A stretch of 64,000 nt of DNA from contig JALXAM010000036.1 of NCBI GenBank assembly GCA_026992075.1, positions 62,001 to 126,000 on the forward strand, given 5' to 3'. The notes beneath the pieces are model-generated. The model searched no databases, was not told the origin of the DNA, and saw only the letters and a list, made by a program, of their open reading frames with translations. The stretch comes from Sedimenticola sp. (lineage in GTDB: Bacteria; Pseudomonadota; Gammaproteobacteria; Chromatiales; Chromatiaceae). Positions within the stretch are counted from its first letter, which is position 1; each line of letters begins with the position of its first letter. A program made the position numbers and the translations under genes. Shown in pieces: positions 33,654 to 42,475 of this stretch.

Positions 33654-35153
33654 ATGAGGAGAATGGATCGAGTTGGTCGCATCGCCATTTCCCTCCTTGT
33701 GGTTGGAGGTCTTTTGGCTACCGCTAAGGCGGCGGAATGGAAATATTCTGATGGCTTACTTCTTGGGGCGGCCTTCACCGATAATGTAAGGCTGTCTGAA
33801 ACCGATAAGGAAAGTTCCCTGGCAGGAGTTCTTACGCCTCATTTTAATATTTCAGGAAAAGGGCGTCGTGTCTCCACTAAGATTTTTGCGGCATTTCAGC
33901 TGGTTACGGATTCGGATAAGGTTTTGTATCCGGATATTCGTGCCAGCCTGAATAGTGAAGTAGTGAAAAAACGATTTTTTGTAGATGCGTTTTTTGATGC
34001 GTATCAAGCTAGCATAGATCCGTTACGGCCTGCAGGATCCCCGATCCACAAAACAGGGAACCTCACCACAAGGTACTCCATCGGCGTAAATCCCTATTGG
34101 AAGGAACATTTCGGCCCTTTTGCTGATTTGCGGATCGATTATCTGTTTGAAAAACAAATCTTCGATGGTGGTAACAGCCAGCCGGATAACAGGGACTTCA
34201 ACGACTTCTATTTCAATTTATCCAGCGGACGGTATTTCAGGACGTTTACCTGGAACATTCGTGGTGCCTATGAAGATACCAAATACCAGGATGACAGCAG
34301 GTCCGATACCACTTTTCGGAGTCTAGATATTTCGTTGGGTTATATTTTGACCCGGCATTTGAAGCCGTACTTTTCTTTTGGAAGAGAATGGAACACCTAC
34401 GAAGGAAGCGGTGGCAGAAGAGGGGGAGACAAATGGCTGGTCGGCACTCGCTGGACACCGAATCCCAGGGTTGATTTGAACGTTGGCTATGGCTACCGCT
34501 TCTTTGGTCATTACCCGTTGGTCGATCTCAGTTACAGGCACCGGCGTAGCGTTTTAAGAATGAGATATACCCAGGACATCGGTTCCGGTTATTACCCCCG
34601 GGGAGGCAGAAACTTTTTCACCAGCAAGAGTCTGCCAGGGACCTCCTCCGCTCTTGCGTCTACTTCCGGTTCAACTGGGGCTGTATCGACTCTAGCTGGC
34701 GGTGTTGGTGGCAGTACGGTCGATGAAGTGGATGGCGCGAACTACAATGGGGCCTACGTGGATGAGCGGCTCCTGCTCGGGTATTTCCTGAAAGGTAGGA
34801 GAACGTCATTTTCCGCTGATGTGGATTATTCGGATAAAAGATATGCAGGGGATACCCCCGACTATTTGAAATGGATTGTTGGGCTGAATATTGGTAGACG
34901 GTTGGAGAAAAATCTTTCCGTGGATGCGCGTACCAGTTTTGAATATATAGATTCTGAAAGCGGGCTGAGAGTGGATACTTGGAGATTTATGTTTGGCATA
35001 AATCGAAGATTGGGGAACTATACCCGTGTCCGGCTTAGTTATACCTATGCAAACAGAGACTCCAATCAAAAAGGTGATAGTTACGACGAAAACCGCTTGG
35101 CATTGACGCTCAACACCTCCCTCTCCAAGCTGGTCAAGCATGCCGACTTTTGA
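33654..35153 (+). CDS. XrtA/PEP-CTERM system-associated outer-membrane beta-barrel protein
   Basis: This 499-residue protein has a signal peptide (cleavage near AKA-AEW) and many amphipathic strands ending in aromatic residues (e.g. FFVDAFFDAYQASID, YFSFGREWNTYEG). It fits the TIGR03016-like family that probably forms the EPS outer-membrane channel. Glycine/serine-rich insert at about 320-360. The coding DNA is visibly richer in A and T than its neighbours. Its 3' end overlaps wecB by 14 bp. Start choice between two ATGs 9 bp apart is uncertain. Confidence 0.87.
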   Translation: MRRMDRVGRIAISLLVVGGLLATAKAAEWKYSDGLLLGAAFTDNVRLSETDKESSLAGVLTPHFNISGKGRRVSTKIFAAFQLVTDSDKVLYPDIRASLNSEVVKKRFFVDAFFDAYQASIDPLRPAGSPIHKTGNLTTRYSIGVNPYWKEHFGPFADLRIDYLFEKQIFDGGNSQPDNRDFNDFYFNLSSGRYFRTFTWNIRGAYEDTKYQDDSRSDTTFRSLDISLGYILTRHLKPYFSFGREWNTYEGSGGRRGGDKWLVGTRWTPNPRVDLNVGYGYRFFGHYPLVDLSYRHRRSVLRMRYTQDIGSGYYPRGGRNFFTSKSLPGTSSALASTSGSTGAVSTLAGGVGGSTVDEVDGANYNGAYVDERLLLGYFLKGRRTSFSADVDYSDKRYAGDTPDYLKWIVGLNIGRRLEKNLSVDARTSFEYIDSESGLRVDTWRFMFGINRRLGNYTRVRLSYTYANRDSNQKGDSYDENRLALTLNTSLSKLVKHADF

Positions 35154-36270
35154 CGGCGCACCACAGGTCCTTTGCGTGGTGGGGGCCCGCCCGAATTTCA
35201 TGAAGATCGCCCCGGTGATGCGTGCCTTCGCGCGTCCTGGTAGCCGGCTTGGTGCGCGCCTGCTGCACACGGGCCAGCACTACGACGAGGCGATGAAGCA
35301 CGCCTTTTTCCAGCAGCTGGGCATTCCCGAGCCGGACGTCGATCTGGAGGTGGGCTCGGGCAGCCACGCGGTGCAGACGGCCGAGATCATGCGTCGCTTC
35401 GAGCCAGTGCTGGACGAACGCCCCCCCGCTGCAGTGCTGGTGGTGGGGGATGTCAACTCTACCATCGCCTGTGCCCTGGTGGCGGTGAAGAAGGGGATCC
35501 CGGTGGTGCACGTGGAGGCGGGGTTGCGCAGCGGCGACCGCACCATGCCGGAAGAGATCAACCGGCTGCTCACCGACCAGATCTCCGATCAGCTCTTCAC
35601 CACCGAGCGCTCGGCACGAGAGAACCTGCTGCGGGAAGGGATCGCCGACGAAAAGATCCATTTCGTCGGCAACGTGATGATCGACACCCTGAAGTTCAAT
35701 CTCCCTCGCGCAACGCCGGCGGAGCGGACGTTGGCCGTCTTTCCCGAGGCAAGGGAGAGGTTCGGCTTGCTCACCCTGCACCGGCCCGCCAACGTGGACG
35801 ATGCTGAAACTCTTCAGCGGCTTCTAAAGGTGCTGGTGGAGATCTCCGGTGAGTTGCCGCTGATATTCCCAGTCCACCCGCGCACCCGCAAGGCCATCGA
35901 AGATGCCGGCCTGCAACCGCTGCTGCAGCGTGGTCGTATTCATCTCATGGAGCCCCTCGGCTACCTGGAGATGCTGGGGCTCATGCAGGCGGCTACCCTG
36001 GTGCTTACCGATTCCGGTGGGATCCAGGAGGAGACCACGGCCCTGGGCGTGCCCTGCATCACCCTTAGGGAAAGCACGGAACGGCCGATCACGGTGGAAG
36101 AGGGGACCAACACCATCACCGGTTCCGATCCGGAAGTCATCCGTGCCACCTTCGACGAGATCCTGAAAACCGGTGGCAAGCGAGGCAGGGTGCCGGAACT
36201 GTGGGATGGCAGGGCCGCGGAGCGTATCGTCGACCAGCTGGAGTCCTGGTTGGCCCCGATTTCCAACTGA
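35140..36270 (+). CDS. wecB: UDP-N-acetylglucosamine 2-epimerase (non-hydrolysing)
   Basis: This 376-residue enzyme interconverts UDP-GlcNAc and UDP-ManNAc. Motifs are VVGARPNFMKIAPV, LHTGQHYDEAM, VHVEAGLRSGDRTMPEEINR and LTDSGGIQEETTALGVPC. It suggests ManNAc, or a derivative such as ManNAcA, in the EPS. No dehydrogenase (WecC) is seen nearby. It sits where exosortase loci usually have an AAA ATPase gene. Overlaps the preceding gene by 14 bp. Confidence 0.95.
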   Translation: MPTFDGAPQVLCVVGARPNFMKIAPVMRAFARPGSRLGARLLHTGQHYDEAMKHAFFQQLGIPEPDVDLEVGSGSHAVQTAEIMRRFEPVLDERPPAAVLVVGDVNSTIACALVAVKKGIPVVHVEAGLRSGDRTMPEEINRLLTDQISDQLFTTERSARENLLREGIADEKIHFVGNVMIDTLKFNLPRATPAERTLAVFPEARERFGLLTLHRPANVDDAETLQRLLKVLVEISGELPLIFPVHPRTRKAIEDAGLQPLLQRGRIHLMEPLGYLEMLGLMQAATLVLTDSGGIQEETTALGVPCITLRESTERPITVEEGTNTITGSDPEVIRATFDEILKTGGKRGRVPELWDGRAAERIVDQLESWLAPISN

Positions 36271-36292
36271 CTCCACCGGCGAAAGGGAAGTC

Positions 36293-37132
36293 ATGATCAC
36301 CAATGCCATGACCGTGGACGTGGAGGACTGGTTTCAGGTCTCCGCTTTCGAAAAGCACCTGGACCGGTCGCAGTGGGAAAGCCTCCCCTGTCGGGTGGAG
36401 GCCAACGTGGACCGGATCCTGGCGTTGTTCGAGCGTCACGGAGTCAAGGCCACCTTCTTCACCCTGGGCTGGATCGCCCGGCGCTACCCGGAGATGGTCC
36501 GGCGCATCGTCGACCAGGGGCATGAGCTTGCCAGCCACGGCTGGTCTCATGTACGGGTCACTCAGCAGGATCCGGACAGTTTCCGCCAGGACGTCACCCG
36601 CACCCGGGCGTTGTTGGAGGATCTGGGTGGGGCGCCGGTGAAGGGTTACCGGGCGGCGAGCTATTCCATCGGCCGTGACAACCTCTGGGCCTGGGACGTG
36701 TTGGCCGAGGCGGGCTATCGTTACAGCTCATCGGTGGTGCCCGTTCGCCACGATCTCTATGGCATGCCCGAGGCCCCCCGTTTTGCCTTCCAGGCGGTGG
36801 AGGGAAGGTTGCTGGAGGTGCCGGTGACCACCCTGGAGGTGGCGGGGCGGAAGGTGAACTTTGGCGGAGGGGGCTGGTTCCGGCTCTTTCCCTACCGGCT
36901 CACCCGCTGGGCGTTCCATCGAGTCAACGGCCGGGAGGGACGTCCCTGCATCTTCTATTTTCACCCCTGGGAGATCGATCCGGCACAGCCCAGGGTGCGG
37001 GGGGTCGGTCCCAAAACCCGTTTTCGGCACTATCTCAATCTGGCGCGCACCGAGGGACGTCTGGAGCGGTTGCTGCAGGATTTTCGCTGGGACCGCATGG
37101 ACCGGATCTTTTTGCAGGAAGGGAGCGCATGA
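36293..37132 (+). CDS. XrtA-associated polysaccharide deacetylase
   Basis: This 279-residue NodB-fold enzyme has its metal-site Asp in MTVDVEDWF (residues 6-14) and the His pair in SHGWSH (81-86). The later motif YRAASYSIG carries the conserved Arg. It should remove N-acetyl groups from EPS sugars at the cytoplasmic or periplasmic face; no signal peptide is present. A GGGAAG site precedes this ATG. It overlaps the FemAB gene by 4 bp. Confidence 0.92.
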   Translation: MITNAMTVDVEDWFQVSAFEKHLDRSQWESLPCRVEANVDRILALFERHGVKATFFTLGWIARRYPEMVRRIVDQGHELASHGWSHVRVTQQDPDSFRQDVTRTRALLEDLGGAPVKGYRAASYSIGRDNLWAWDVLAEAGYRYSSSVVPVRHDLYGMPEAPRFAFQAVEGRLLEVPVTTLEVAGRKVNFGGGGWFRLFPYRLTRWAFHRVNGREGRPCIFYFHPWEIDPAQPRVRGVGPKTRFRHYLNLARTEGRLERLLQDFRWDRMDRIFLQEGSA

Positions 37133-38157
37133 GTCTGAAGATCGGGGAGCTGGAGAGTGGCGGGGAGGCCGCGTGGGAGGCCTTCGTGGCGGCGCATCCC
37201 GAGGCCACCTTTTTTCACCGGGCCGGCTGGCGCACGGTACTGGAGCGGGCCTACCGCCATCCCACCCATTTTCTCCAGGCCGAGCGGGACGGCGTGGTCA
37301 CCGGTATACTGCCCCTGGCGCAGGTGAAGAGCCTGTTGTTCGGCAACAGCCTCGCCTCCACCCCTTTCTGCGTCTACGGCGGCGTGGTGGCCGAGGACAA
37401 GGCCACCGCCGAAGTGCTGCTGGATGCCGCCCGGGAGCTGGCCCGCCGTCTGGGGGTGGATGCGCTGGAATTGCGCAACCGGCGGCCGCTGGAGGGCGAC
37501 TGGCAGGAGAAGGATCTCTATGCCACCTTCCGTAAGCCCATCTCCGCCGATGCCGAGGAGAACCTCAAGGCCATTCCCCGCAAGCAGCGGGCCATGGTGC
37601 GAAAAGGGATCAAGGCCGGCCTGGTGGCGGAGGAGGATCCGGGTTGGGAACGGCTCTACCGGGTCTATTCCGAGAGCGTGCGCAATCTGGGCACGCCGGT
37701 CTTCCCGCGCCGCTATTTCCGCATACTGCGGGAGGTGTTCGGTGACGACTGCCGGGTGCTCATGGTGCGCCATGGGGAGGAGGACATCGCCGGGGTGATG
37801 AGCTTCTATTTCCGCGATGAAGTGCTTCCCTACTACGGCGGCAGCCGGCCGGCGGCGCGTCGGCTCAAGGGCAACGATTTCATGTACTGGGAGTTGATGC
37901 GCCGTTCCGGGGAGGAGGGAATCCGCATCTTCGACTACGGCCGCAGCAAGAAGGGCACCGGCGCCTGGAGTTTCAAGAAGAACTGGGGCTTCGATCCCGA
38001 GCCACTGCATTACCAGTACCATCTGGTGAGGGCGGCGTCGGTGCCGGAGGTGAACCCCGCCAATCCGAAATACCGGCTCTTCATCGAGGGGTGGAAGAAG
38101 CTGCCTTTGCCGGTGGCCAATTTCCTGGGGCCCTTTCTGGCCCGCAATCTTGGCTGA
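37129..38157 (+). CDS. XrtA-associated FemAB-like GNAT protein
   Basis: This 342-residue protein is made of two GNAT folds (FFHRAGWRTVLERAYRHPTHFL near residue 25, then a C-terminal FDYGRSKKGTGAWSFKKNWGF). FemAB enzymes move amino acids from aminoacyl-tRNA; this exosortase-linked branch probably adds an amino acid or acyl group to the EPS. The last base of its stop is the first base of the next ATG. Confidence 0.9.
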   Translation: MSLKIGELESGGEAAWEAFVAAHPEATFFHRAGWRTVLERAYRHPTHFLQAERDGVVTGILPLAQVKSLLFGNSLASTPFCVYGGVVAEDKATAEVLLDAARELARRLGVDALELRNRRPLEGDWQEKDLYATFRKPISADAEENLKAIPRKQRAMVRKGIKAGLVAEEDPGWERLYRVYSESVRNLGTPVFPRRYFRILREVFGDDCRVLMVRHGEEDIAGVMSFYFRDEVLPYYGGSRPAARRLKGNDFMYWELMRRSGEEGIRIFDYGRSKKGTGAWSFKKNWGFDPEPLHYQYHLVRAASVPEVNPANPKYRLFIEGWKKLPLPVANFLGPFLARNLG

Positions 38158-39377
38158 TGAAGCCGCCGCTGCTGTTTCTGAGCCATCGCATTCCCTATCC
38201 CCCCAACAAGGGGGACAAGATCCGCTCGTTCCATCTGCTGGAACGGTTGTCGCGGCGTTACCGTGTTTTTCTGGCCACGTTCGTGGACGATCCCGCCGAC
38301 TGGCGGCAGGTGCCCGAGCTGGAGCGCTGGTGCGAAGCGTATCTGGTGCGTCCCCTGCGCCCGGCGTGGGCGAAACTAGCCAGCCTTCGGGGGCTGCTCA
38401 CCGGTGAAGCGCTCACCTTGCCCTATTACCGGGACGCCAAGGTGGCCGCCTGGGTGCAGGAGCGGATGCGCGAGCAGGGCATTCGCCACCTGCTGGTCTA
38501 TTCCTCCGCCATGGCCCAGTACCTGCCGGATTCCCTTCCTGATGACGGCATCCTGGTGCTGGACCTGGTGGACGTGGACTCGGACAAGTGGCGCCAGTAT
38601 GCCGAGCGCCTGCATTGGCCCATGAGCTGGATCTACCGCCGGGAAGCGGCCCGCCTGCTCGATTTCGAACGCCACGCCAGCGCCCGTTCCACCGCCACCC
38701 TGCTGGTTTCCGAGGAGGAGGCGGCCCTGTTTCGCAGTCTGGCGCCGGAAGTGGCGGAAAAGGTCCATCCCCTGCGCAACGGCGTGGACGTGGAGCGTTT
38801 CGATCCCAGTCATGTTCCATCTTCCCCCTACCGGGGGCCGGGCCCTCACCTGGTGTTCACCGGCGCCATGGACTACTGGCCCAACGTCGATGCCGTCACC
38901 TGGTTTGCCGACCAGGTGCTTCCGCGGTTGCGGCCACAGTTCCCGGGGCTGGAGTTCTACATCGTGGGCAGCCGTCCGGTGGAGGCGGTGCGGGTGCTGG
39001 GTCAGCGGGAAGGAGTGGTGGTCACCGGCTCCGTGGCGGAGATCCAGCCCTGGATCGCACACGCCGAGGTGGCGGTGGCTCCGATGCGCATTGCCCGCGG
39101 TATTCAGAACAAGGTGCTGGAGGCGATGGCCCTGGCGCGTCCGGTGGTGGTTTCCCCCATGGGCGCGGAAGGAATCCATGCCCGGCCGGGAGAGCATTTC
39201 CTGGTGGCTGGAGACGGAGCCACCTTCGCCCGTTCGGTGGCCCACCTGCTGCGTCACCCGGACGAAGCCGAGGCGTTGGGCCGGGCGGCACGGGAACGGG
39301 TGGTGGCGGAATACAGCTGGGATCGCACCCTGGCGCCGCTGGACCGCTGGTTTCCCGGCGGAACCGGAGTGGCATGA
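38157..39377 (+). CDS. Exosortase A-associated glycosyltransferase (Stp1 type)
   Basis: This 406-residue GT-B enzyme belongs to the GT4-like family. The N-terminal acceptor domain opens PPLLFLSHRIPYPPNKGDKIRS. The donor domain contains FTGAMDYWPNVDAVTWF and APMRIARGIQNKVLEAMALARPVV, with the conserved Glu of GT4. Its N-terminal phrase is characteristic of the first sugar transferase of exosortase loci (TIGR03087-like). It begins on the last base of the FemAB stop. Confidence 0.9.
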   Translation: MKPPLLFLSHRIPYPPNKGDKIRSFHLLERLSRRYRVFLATFVDDPADWRQVPELERWCEAYLVRPLRPAWAKLASLRGLLTGEALTLPYYRDAKVAAWVQERMREQGIRHLLVYSSAMAQYLPDSLPDDGILVLDLVDVDSDKWRQYAERLHWPMSWIYRREAARLLDFERHASARSTATLLVSEEEAALFRSLAPEVAEKVHPLRNGVDVERFDPSHVPSSPYRGPGPHLVFTGAMDYWPNVDAVTWFADQVLPRLRPQFPGLEFYIVGSRPVEAVRVLGQREGVVVTGSVAEIQPWIAHAEVAVAPMRIARGIQNKVLEAMALARPVVVSPMGAEGIHARPGEHFLVAGDGATFARSVAHLLRHPDEAEALGRAARERVVAEYSWDRTLAPLDRWFPGGTGVA

Positions 39378-40570
39378 GCGCCGCTTCTTCATCCGTTGAG
39401 CAGGTGCCGCTGGTGGTCCACGTGATCCACAGCCTGGGGACCGGCGGCCTGGAGAACGGCCTGGTCAACCTCATCAACCGCACGCCTTCCCACCGCTATC
39501 GCCACGCCATTCTTTGTCTCACCGAGTCGGGCGGATTTCAGCGGCGGCTGCAGGATTCTTCGGTTCCGGTGGTGGCGCTGCACCAGCCGCCCGGCCACCG
39601 TTTTGGCGACTACCGGCAGGTGTGGCAGATGCTGCGCCAGCTGCGTCCGGCCATCGTCCACACGCGCAATCTGTCGGCCCTGGAGGCGCAGTTGCCCGCT
39701 TTCCTGCTGCCCGGCGTCAGGCGGGTGCATGGCGTGCATGGGCGGGATGTCTTCGATCTGGAGGGCAGGAATCGAAAATACAACCTGTTGCGCAAAGTGA
39801 TCCGCCCCTTCGTGCAACAATACACCACGGTGAGCCGCGACCTGGAACGCTGGCTCATCGAGGTGATCGGGGTGCCGCCCCGCCGGGTGACCCAGATCTA
39901 CAACGGCGTGGACCAGGAGCGATTTCATCCCGTGGAACGACGCCCCCTGGAGCTGGCGCCCCCGGGTTTCCTGGAAGAGGAGAGTCTGGTGGTGGGAACC
40001 GTGGGGCGCTTGGCGGCGGTAAAGGATCAGGCCAGCCTGCTGCGTGCCTTCGCCCGGTTGCGCGAAGGGGCTGGGGACGGCCTGGCGCCCCGACTGCGAC
40101 TGGTGCTGGTGGGGGATGGTCCCGAGCGGTCAGCCCTGGAAAAGCTGGCCGATGAGCTGGGCATCCAACCGGTGACCTGGTTTGCCGGTGATCGGGAGGA
40201 GATCCCGCAGCTGCTGCGGCTGTTCCACCTGTTCGTGCTGCCTTCGCTGGGGGAAGGGATCTCCAACACCATCCTCGAGGCCATGGCCACCGGTCTGCCG
40301 GTGGTGGCCACCAGGGTGGGGGGTAATCCGGAGCTGGTGACTTCGGGAGAGAACGGCCTGCTGGTGCCGGTGGCCGATCCCGCCGCGCTGGCGGACGCCA
40401 TGGGCCGGTTGCTGGCCTCGGAGTCGCAAAGGAGGGCCATGGGGGCCGCCTCCCTGGCGCGGGTGCGACGGGATTTTCACTGGGACAGGACGGTGGCGCG
40501 TTACCTGGGGGTCTACGACCGGCTGCTGGGAAATACGGGCCAATGGGAACGGCAAGAAAAAAGGAACTGA
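39374..40570 (+). CDS. Exosortase A-associated glycosyltransferase (Stp2 type)
   Basis: This 398-residue GT4-family enzyme opens with PLVVHVIHSLGTGGLENGLVNL, the signature of the second XrtA-linked transferase (TIGR03088-like). The donor domain shows VGTVGRLAAVKDQ and LPSLGEGISNTILEAMATGLPV. It overlaps the previous gene by 4 bp. The sugar donor is unknown. Confidence 0.92.
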   Translation: MSAASSSVEQVPLVVHVIHSLGTGGLENGLVNLINRTPSHRYRHAILCLTESGGFQRRLQDSSVPVVALHQPPGHRFGDYRQVWQMLRQLRPAIVHTRNLSALEAQLPAFLLPGVRRVHGVHGRDVFDLEGRNRKYNLLRKVIRPFVQQYTTVSRDLERWLIEVIGVPPRRVTQIYNGVDQERFHPVERRPLELAPPGFLEEESLVVGTVGRLAAVKDQASLLRAFARLREGAGDGLAPRLRLVLVGDGPERSALEKLADELGIQPVTWFAGDREEIPQLLRLFHLFVLPSLGEGISNTILEAMATGLPVVATRVGGNPELVTSGENGLLVPVADPAALADAMGRLLASESQRRAMGAASLARVRRDFHWDRTVARYLGVYDRLLGNTGQWERQEKRN

Positions 40571-40576
40571 CCACCG

Positions 40577-42475
40577 ATGTGCGGTATCACGGGCATTTTC
40601 GATCTGCAGGGTGAACGGGAGATCTCCCGTGAACTGCTCTCGCGCATGAACGAGACCCAACACCACCGGGGGCCGGACGAGGGTGGGCTGCACACCGAGC
40701 CGGGCCTGGGTCTGGCCCACCGGCGGCTTTCCATCATCGATCTCTCCAGCGGTCAGCAGCCGCTGTTCAACGAGGATCACAGCGTGGTGGTGAGTTACAA
40801 CGGCGAGATCTACAACTTCCCCGAGCTCACCCGTGAACTGGAGTCCCTGGGGCATGTGTTCCGCACCCATTGCGACACCGAGGTGATCGTCCACGCCTGG
40901 GAGAGCTGGGGTGAGGCCTGCGTGGAGCGGTTTCGCGGCATGTTCGCCTTCGCCCTGTGGGACCGAAACCGCCAGCAGCTCTTCCTGGCGCGCGATCGAT
41001 TGGGCATCAAGCCACTTTACTATGCGCTGCTGGACGATGGCACCCTGGTGTTCGGCTCCGAGCTGAAGTCGCTGCAGGTTCATCCCGGCCTGCTGCGGCG
41101 GATCGATCCGCTGGCGGTGGAGGAGTATTTCGCCTTTGGTTATGTGCCGGAGCCGCGCACGATCTACCGCGGGGTCTACAAGCTGCCGCCGGGGCACCGC
41201 CTGACCCTGCGCCGGGGCACTTCCATGTCGCAGCCGGAGTGCTACTGGGACGTTCCTTTCCGTTCCCACGGGCCGATGGAGGAGGGGGAGCTCATGGAGG
41301 AGCTGATGGCGCGCTTCGAGGAGGCGGTGAAGATCCGCATGGTGGCCGAGGTGCCGCTGGGCGCTTTTCTCTCCGGTGGCGTGGATTCCAGCGCCGTGGT
41401 GGCGGCCATGGCCGGCTTTTCCGAACAGCCGGTGAACACCTGTTCCATCTCTTTTGGCGATCCGCGCTTCAACGAGGCGAAATATGCCGCCATGGTGGCG
41501 GAGCGGTTCGGCACCGCCCACCGGGTGGAGCAGGTGGACCCGGACGATTTCGATCTGGTGGATCATCTGGCCGACCTCTACGACGAACCCTATGCCGACA
41601 GCTCGGCGCTGCCCACCTACCGGGTCTGCGAGCTGGCCAGGAAAGAGGTGACAGTGGTGCTCTCCGGGGACGGTGGTGACGAGAACCTGGCCGGTTACCG
41701 CCGCTACCGCTGGCACACCTACGAGGAGCGCATGCGCTCCCTGCTGCCGGCTGCGCTGCGCCGGCCGTTGTTCGGCTTTCTCGGCCGGGTCTATCCCAAG
41801 GCGGACTGGGCTCCAAGGATCTTCCGCGCCAAGAGCACCTTCCAGGCCATGGCCCGGGACAGCCTGGAGGGTTACCTGCACAGCGTCTCCATCCTTTCCG
41901 ACGAGATGCGGGGACGGCTCTTCAGTGAAGGGCTCAAGCGTGACCTCCAGGGTTACCGGGCGGTGGAAGTGTTCCGCCGCCACGCGCGCAATGCGCCCAG
42001 CGACCACCCGCTCTCGCTGGTGCAATACCTGGACCTGAAGACCTACCTGCCGGGGGACATTCTCACGAAAGTGGATCGCGCCAGCATGGCCCATGCGCTG
42101 GAGGTGCGGGTGCCCATCCTGGACCACCAGCTGGTGGAGTGGATATCGGGCCTGCCGCCGCAGATGAAGCTGCGCGGCCGGGAAGGCAAGTATCTGTTCA
42201 AGAAGGCCCTGGAGCCGCGGCTGCCCCACGAGATCCTCTACCGGCCCAAGATGGGGTTCGCGGTACCCCTGGCCAGCTGGTTCCGGGGGCCGCTCCGGGA
42301 GCGGGTGCGTGACGCGGTGCTGGGTGAGGCGATGGCCGATTCCGGCCTGTTCGATCGCTCCTACCTGAAGCGGCTGGTGGAACAGCACCAGTCCGGCGTG
42401 CGCGATTACAGCGCCCCTCTCTGGACGTTGCTGATGTTCGAATCCTTTCTGCGGAAGGAGGCACGGGCGTCGTGA
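40577..42475 (+). CDS. Exosortase A-associated amidotransferase (AsnB-like)
   Basis: This 632-residue glutamine-dependent amidotransferase starts MCGITGIFD with the nucleophile Cys2 of the glutaminase domain (1-210). The synthetase domain has the PP-loop SGGVDSSAV near residue 268. In this family the product is probably an amidated sugar acid or peptide on the EPS rather than free asparagine. Only 6 bp from the preceding gene and overlapping the next by 4 bp. Confidence 0.92.
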   Translation: MCGITGIFDLQGEREISRELLSRMNETQHHRGPDEGGLHTEPGLGLAHRRLSIIDLSSGQQPLFNEDHSVVVSYNGEIYNFPELTRELESLGHVFRTHCDTEVIVHAWESWGEACVERFRGMFAFALWDRNRQQLFLARDRLGIKPLYYALLDDGTLVFGSELKSLQVHPGLLRRIDPLAVEEYFAFGYVPEPRTIYRGVYKLPPGHRLTLRRGTSMSQPECYWDVPFRSHGPMEEGELMEELMARFEEAVKIRMVAEVPLGAFLSGGVDSSAVVAAMAGFSEQPVNTCSISFGDPRFNEAKYAAMVAERFGTAHRVEQVDPDDFDLVDHLADLYDEPYADSSALPTYRVCELARKEVTVVLSGDGGDENLAGYRRYRWHTYEERMRSLLPAALRRPLFGFLGRVYPKADWAPRIFRAKSTFQAMARDSLEGYLHSVSILSDEMRGRLFSEGLKRDLQGYRAVEVFRRHARNAPSDHPLSLVQYLDLKTYLPGDILTKVDRASMAHALEVRVPILDHQLVEWISGLPPQMKLRGREGKYLFKKALEPRLPHEILYRPKMGFAVPLASWFRGPLRERVRDAVLGEAMADSGLFDRSYLKRLVEQHQSGVRDYSAPLWTLLMFESFLRKEARAS

